From the NCBI GenBank assembly GCA_017860085.1, contig JAFNAJ010000106.1, positions 1-7,899 on the forward strand: a stretch of DNA of 7,899 nt, in the 5' to 3' direction. Below, piece by piece: positions 5,801 through 7,899 of the stretch (positions are counted from its first letter, which is position 1; each line of letters begins with the position of its first letter). Position numbers and translations under genes: made by a program. Below the pieces are notes generated by a model. It did no database searches, was not told the origin of the DNA, and worked only from the letters and a program-made list of their open reading frames with translations. Source of the DNA: Acidobacteriota bacterium. GTDB taxonomy: Bacteria > Acidobacteriota > Vicinamibacteria > Vicinamibacterales > JAFNAJ01.

Positions 5801-7899
5801 GATTCCAGTCACCGTCGACGTTCTGGCCCAGGCGATCGCGCAGGCCATGCGCGATGCGACACCGCAGTCGCGCGTCGTCGATCGCAACGACGCGCCTCGC
5901 GGGTCGGTGGTGATCAGCGGCACCGGCCTCGGCCTGCCTGGGCCTGAGAAGTCCATCATGGATCCATCGAACGTGGATCGGATCCTCCGCGGCGAGCAGT
6001 TCATCGATCTCATGCCCGAACGGTTCCGCTCGCAGATGGCTCGCAAGCACGTCACGCGCGTGGTGAAGAGCGAGGACGGCAGCGGACGGTTCGAGACGAT
6101 CGACGACACCGCGAACGTCATCAAGCTCGCCGGCCGCCCCGGTGCCTTCGATCTCACCGAGGAGTACGGCGTTCCGGCGAAGCTGGTCGAGGCGCTCGAC
6201 ACGACCACTCAGCTCGCAATGGCCGCCGGGCTCGACGCGCTTCGTGAAGCGGGAATCCCGCTGATCCAGACGTGGCGCAAGACCACCACCGGCAAGTACC
6301 TGCCCGATCGGTGGCTGTTGCCCGAGTCGATGCGCGACGACACCGGTGTCGTCTTCACGTCCGCCTTCCCGGGATACGATCGCTTCTCCGACGAAGCCAA
6401 GCGCTACTTCACCTACGAGGGTCGGCTCGAGCGACGGCGCCTGCTCGAGGAGTTGCGCTCGTCTGTGCGGGATCCCGAGGCCTTGCGTGAGATTCACCGG
6501 CGGATTGTCGAGGTGGACGATGAGCTCGCGCGCGAGCCGTACGCCTTCGATCGACGCTTCCTCTTCCGCATCCTCTCGATGGGCCACAGCCAGTTCGCGG
6601 AGTACATCGGAGCGCGGGGACCGAACGCGCACGCGAATGCCGCGTGCGCCAGCACGGCGCAGGGCGTGGCGATGGCCGAGGACTGGATTCGCACCGGCCG
6701 GTGTCGGCGCGTGGTGATCATCGGCGCCGACAACGTCACGGGCGAGCACCTGATGGAGTGGATCGGGTCGGGCTTCTTGGCCACGGGCGCTGCAGCAATC
6801 GACGACAAGGTGGAGGAGGCCGCCGTCCCGTTCGACCGGCGACGCCACGGCACCATCCTCGGCATGGGCGCGTGTGCGCTGGTGGTCGAGAGCCAGGACG
6901 CGGTCGAAGAACGCGGGATGCGGGGCATCGCGGAACTGCTCGCCAGCGAGGTGCGCAACAGCGCGTTCCACGGCACGCGGCTCGACGTGGCCCACGTATC
7001 GGCGTCGGTCGAGAGCCTCGTGGCGTCTGGCGAGCGGCGCTTCGGCCTCAGCCGGCAGCACATCGCCCCCCAAACCGTGTTCGTGTCGCACGAGACGTAC
7101 ACGCCTGCGCGCGGCGGCAGTGCGTCGGCCGAGATCGCCGCCCTGCGCTCGGTGTTCGGCGCCTCGGCCAGCGAGATCGTGATGGCCAACACGAAGGGGT
7201 TCACGGGCCATCCGATGGGCGTGGGCATCGAGGACGTCATCGCGGTGAAGATCCTCGAGCACGGCGTGGTGCCGCCGGTGCCGAATTTCAAGGAGGTCGA
7301 TCCCGAGCTCGGCCCCCTGACGCTCAGTCGAGGTGGCCGGTACCCGGTGAAGTACGCGATTCACCTCGCGGCAGGGTTTGGCTCGCAGGTCGCGTTGACG
7401 CTCACGCGACGCATTCCTGGAGGGCTCGACCGCGTCGACAACAGCCCCCTCTACCAGCACTGGCTCGATGAGGTCAGCGGGTACGACCGCGCCGAATTGG
7501 AAGTCGTGAAGCGCACGCTGCGCGTGGTGTCGAAGGGCGTGCCGCCACACGCACCTGCGCCCAACCGCTGGCGCTGGGGCACAGAGCCCACCAGGCGGGC
7601 GCCTGCTCCGGGCGACGACGCGACGACCGCCGCGCGACCAGCGCCGATGGCCCCCCCGAGCGCCGACCGCCCGGTGCTGACGGTTGAGCCCGGTCCCATC
7701 GCCGAGCGCCGAGCGCCGACCGCCGAACCTCCTGGTGTCGCGGCCGGTCTCCCTGCCGGTCGGGCCCCGAGCGCTGAACCGGCGCCGACGGCCGAGCGCC
7801 GAGCTCCGACCGCCGGGCCGGCGGCGGCCCCGAGCGCCGGACCCCAGGTCCCAAGCCCCGAACCCCGAGCGCCCAGTGCTGCGCCTCGTGAGGAGGTGA
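2811..7899 (+). CDS. Type I polyketide / secondary-lipid synthase, KS-AT-KS order, 3'-truncated
   Basis: One frame runs from ATG 2811 to the last base without a stop (1,696 full codons); it continues to the right. I checked that it stays in frame at each catalytic motif and through the C-terminal linker. A modest GGAG (2800-2803) lies seven bases before ATG, and the KS fold begins at about residue 8, so there is no N-terminal docking or loading domain. Order: KS1 (8-466), KS-AT linker (about 467-597), AT (598-890), Ala/Pro linker (about 925-1030), KS2 (1033-1533), Ala/Pro/Arg-rich linker (about 1570-1696, open). KS1 resembles the first KS of PUFA and related secondary-lipid synthases (PfaA type), which work iteratively on ACP-bound chains and end in a reducing domain. 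No ACP, KR, DH or thioesterase is visible here; at least ACP and KR would be expected beyond the edge. The 100 bp between the dehydrogenase stop and this start show no terminator. The class is secure; the product and full architecture are not. Confidence 0.93.
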   Translation, partial: MNDRRERAVAIVGLGAILPDAPTAAAFWQNVCSKRYSITEVPPGRWSVADYYDPDPAAPDKTYSKIGGWVRGFTFDWKRFHIPPRVTAAMDEGQQWAVTIAADALADYGYPSRPLDLERTGVVLGTAMGGELHYLTALRVMFPEFARALDGVGEFRELPPGLRATILSRWREAVGRALPPVTEDTMPGELANIVSGRVANVLNLRGPNFITDAACASSFAAIDAAVDLLVGHHCDAVISGGVDRNMGISSFVKFCKIGALSATGTRPFGDGADGFVMGEGSAAFLLKRLADAERDGDRIYAVIRGIGGSSDGKGKGITAPNPIGQKLAVIRAWEDAGLDPATVGLVEAHGTSTKVGDVVEVESLAEVFQTAGRGRVGLGSAKGNIGHLKAGAGAAGLLKAVFAVHYKTLPPTLNCERPNPNIDFPSSPFFLVHEPAEWAPANGDPRRCGVSAYGFGGTNFHLVIEEHVPGLLAGPRRASAAVSDAVQSAQSTPSAPANSVRNPLRGIVALGAVSPASLKQRLDALIARVRDGYLPPVAPPAAAELRGPERLVIDFGTRDELLDRLEKAERALGFDTPQAWKALQSQGVFRGSGSRKGKIAFLFPGQGSQYVNMAKELAACEPAVAGVFAEADRTMERILGEPLTNFIFVDEQDPASVERAEESLRQTAVTQPAVLTVDRAIERLLVEFGVRPDFVMGHSLGEYAALVAAGVMPFDDALEASAARGREMTRVSVEDNGWMAAIMAPLAEVHKTLETIDGYVVVANINGYSQSVIGGNSEAVRKAIEIFSAKGYQAIQLPVSHAFHTRIVAPAAGPLRSVLDRLRISPPTLPLIANVTGELYPQTIEGIKDILAQQIASPVQWVKGLETLYAEGVRTFVEVGPKKALKGLVDDVLGSKPDVVSLHTNHPKPGGLQTLNQALCGLYAAGWGLGPVEAATPVAVGAPVAASRSIADPAIVVASNAAAAAVALSRPEAPAAVPASELPAPAGGPVLRPASQEIPVTVDVLAQAIAQAMRDATPQSRVVDRNDAPRGSVVISGTGLGLPGPEKSIMDPSNVDRILRGEQFIDLMPERFRSQMARKHVTRVVKSEDGSGRFETIDDTANVIKLAGRPGAFDLTEEYGVPAKLVEALDTTTQLAMAAGLDALREAGIPLIQTWRKTTTGKYLPDRWLLPESMRDDTGVVFTSAFPGYDRFSDEAKRYFTYEGRLERRRLLEELRSSVRDPEALREIHRRIVEVDDELAREPYAFDRRFLFRILSMGHSQFAEYIGARGPNAHANAACASTAQGVAMAEDWIRTGRCRRVVIIGADNVTGEHLMEWIGSGFLATGAAAIDDKVEEAAVPFDRRRHGTILGMGACALVVESQDAVEERGMRGIAELLASEVRNSAFHGTRLDVAHVSASVESLVASGERRFGLSRQHIAPQTVFVSHETYTPARGGSASAEIAALRSVFGASASEIVMANTKGFTGHPMGVGIEDVIAVKILEHGVVPPVPNFKEVDPELGPLTLSRGGRYPVKYAIHLAAGFGSQVALTLTRRIPGGLDRVDNSPLYQHWLDEVSGYDRAELEVVKRTLRVVSKGVPPHAPAPNRWRWGTEPTRRAPAPGDDATTAARPAPMAPPSADRPVLTVEPGPIAERRAPTAEPPGVAAGLPAGRAPSAEPAPTAERRAPTAGPAAAPSAGPQVPSPEPRAPSAAPREEV
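2832..4208 (+). other. KS1: PUFA-synthase-like ketosynthase domain
   Basis: The first condensing domain of the synthase covers residues 8-466. It opens with AVAIVGLGAILPDA. The nucleophile is C215 in TDAACASSFAAID; H349 lies in VEAHGTSTKVGD and H387 in KGNIGHLKAG, so the decarboxylative Claisen condensation triad is complete with normal spacing (134 and 38 residues). It ends in YGFGGTNFHLVIEE (H461). The segment PGELANIVSGRVANVLNL before the active site and the KGKGITAPNPIGQ stretch after it fit the PfaA-like clade as I remember it, rather than modular cis-AT KS domains. That clade placement is from memory of the family. Confidence 0.88.
4602..5480 (+). other. AT: malonyl-type acyltransferase domain
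   Basis: The acyltransferase domain covers about residues 598-890. It begins KIAFLFPGQGSQY. The nucleophile elbow GHSLGEYAAL places the catalytic serine at S699, and the partner histidine is H804 in VSHAFHTR. The HAFH form of that motif is the one usually linked to malonyl-CoA; methylmalonyl enzymes typically carry YASH. The domain closes with FVEVGPKKALKGLV. Its role would be to load malonyl extender units on ACP domains that must lie outside the visible part. Substrate choice is inferred from the motif alone. Confidence 0.88.
5907..7409 (+). other. KS2: divergent second ketosynthase domain with intact triad
   Basis: Residues 1033-1533 form a second thiolase-fold domain, starting VVISGTGLGLPG. 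The nucleophile is C1279 in NAACASTAQG. The first histidine is H1427 in VSHETYTPARGGS, where ordinary KS domains have EAHGTGT. The second is H1467 in NTKGFTGHPMGVG, where they have SNIGH. The usual GFGGTNxH close is replaced by AGFGSQVALTL (about 1521-1531). The distance from domain start to the cysteine is about 246 residues, well above the 165-215 usual for KS domains. Much of the excess is a charged, probably helical segment at about 1199-1242 rich in Arg and Glu. The TGHPMG form recalls KS domains of type I fatty acid synthases more than those of modular PKS (family memory, not a search). Because Cys-His-His is kept, it is probably a working condensing enzyme and not a chain-length-factor-like partner. 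Confidence 0.8.
7641..7899 (+). repeat. Degenerate GC-rich repeats encoding an Ala/Pro/Arg linker
   Basis: The end of the visible synthase frame is low-complexity Ala, Pro, Arg, Ser, Thr and Glu, with recurring peptides such as AERRAPTAEP and AERRAPTAGP. At DNA level, 7701-7725 and 7791-7815 are a 25-base direct repeat with one mismatch (7714 against 7804), exactly 90 bases apart and so in frame. Shorter relatives built on GAGCGCCGA/CCGAGCGCC recur at about 7656-7670, 7767-7777, 7829-7839 and 7864-7874. The segment probably acts as a flexible tether before the next, unseen domain, typically an ACP. The frame stays open through all copies. Confidence 0.65.

Noticed and set aside
5907..7409. 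KS2 as a chain-length factor (CLF)
   Set aside because: CLF domains lack the nucleophilic cysteine; here C1279 and both histidines are present.
5649..7550. A 633-codon open frame on the minus strand opposite KS2
   Set aside because: It has the same shadow pattern: antisense to KS2 with its intact catalytic motifs, low-complexity composition and no known fold.
7684..7899. A short + strand frame ending in TGA at the right edge
   Set aside because: It is an out-of-frame reading of the repeat linker. The synthase frame stays open there, and the terminal TGA is not in its frame.
7641..7899. CRISPR-like array
   Set aside because: The repeats are degenerate, GC-rich and irregularly spaced, and they continue a coding frame; there are no unique spacers of constant length.

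Overview
The window is GC-rich bacterial DNA that codes almost entirely on the + strand. It holds three genes in the same direction: the 3' end of a family III (CaiB/BaiF) CoA-transferase (1-792), a complete long-form acyl-CoA dehydrogenase (1076-2710), and the first 1,696 codons of a very large iterative-type polyketide / secondary-lipid synthase (2811 to the right edge, still open). No tRNA, rRNA, CRISPR array or intact mobile element was seen. The organism cannot be named from this. High GC, a PfaA-like megasynthase and GC-rich degenerate repeats would suit a soil or sediment acidobacterium or a myxobacterium-like lineage, but that is only an impression.

Layout. The CoA-transferase ends at 792. 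It is followed by a 283-bp gap rich in palindromes: a heptamer present three times in alternating orientation just after the stop, a small hairpin at 899-912, and a longer imperfect palindrome at 947-986. The dehydrogenase starts at 1076 behind a clear ribosome-binding site. A 100-bp gap without an obvious terminator separates it from the synthase, so these two genes are probably co-transcribed. Whether the CoA-transferase belongs to the same transcript is open.

The synthase is the centre of interest. Its N-terminus is a ketosynthase (KS1) of the PUFA/secondary-lipid synthase type with a complete Cys-His-His triad. A malonyl-type acyltransferase (AT) and an Ala/Pro linker follow. Then comes a second ketosynthase-fold domain (KS2) that also keeps Cys-His-His but has divergent motifs and an extra charged helical insert. 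The window ends inside a long Ala/Pro/Arg-rich linker encoded by degenerate GC-rich repeats. No ACP, KR or DH domain is visible; such domains are expected beyond the right edge.

Working model (inference): the synthase condenses malonyl units into a long acyl chain, the dehydrogenase introduces or processes an alpha,beta double bond on an acyl-CoA precursor or product, and the CoA-transferase activates or releases a carboxylate. The product is unknown. The least ordinary feature is a KS-AT-KS order in which the second KS looks catalytic rather than like a chain-length-factor partner.
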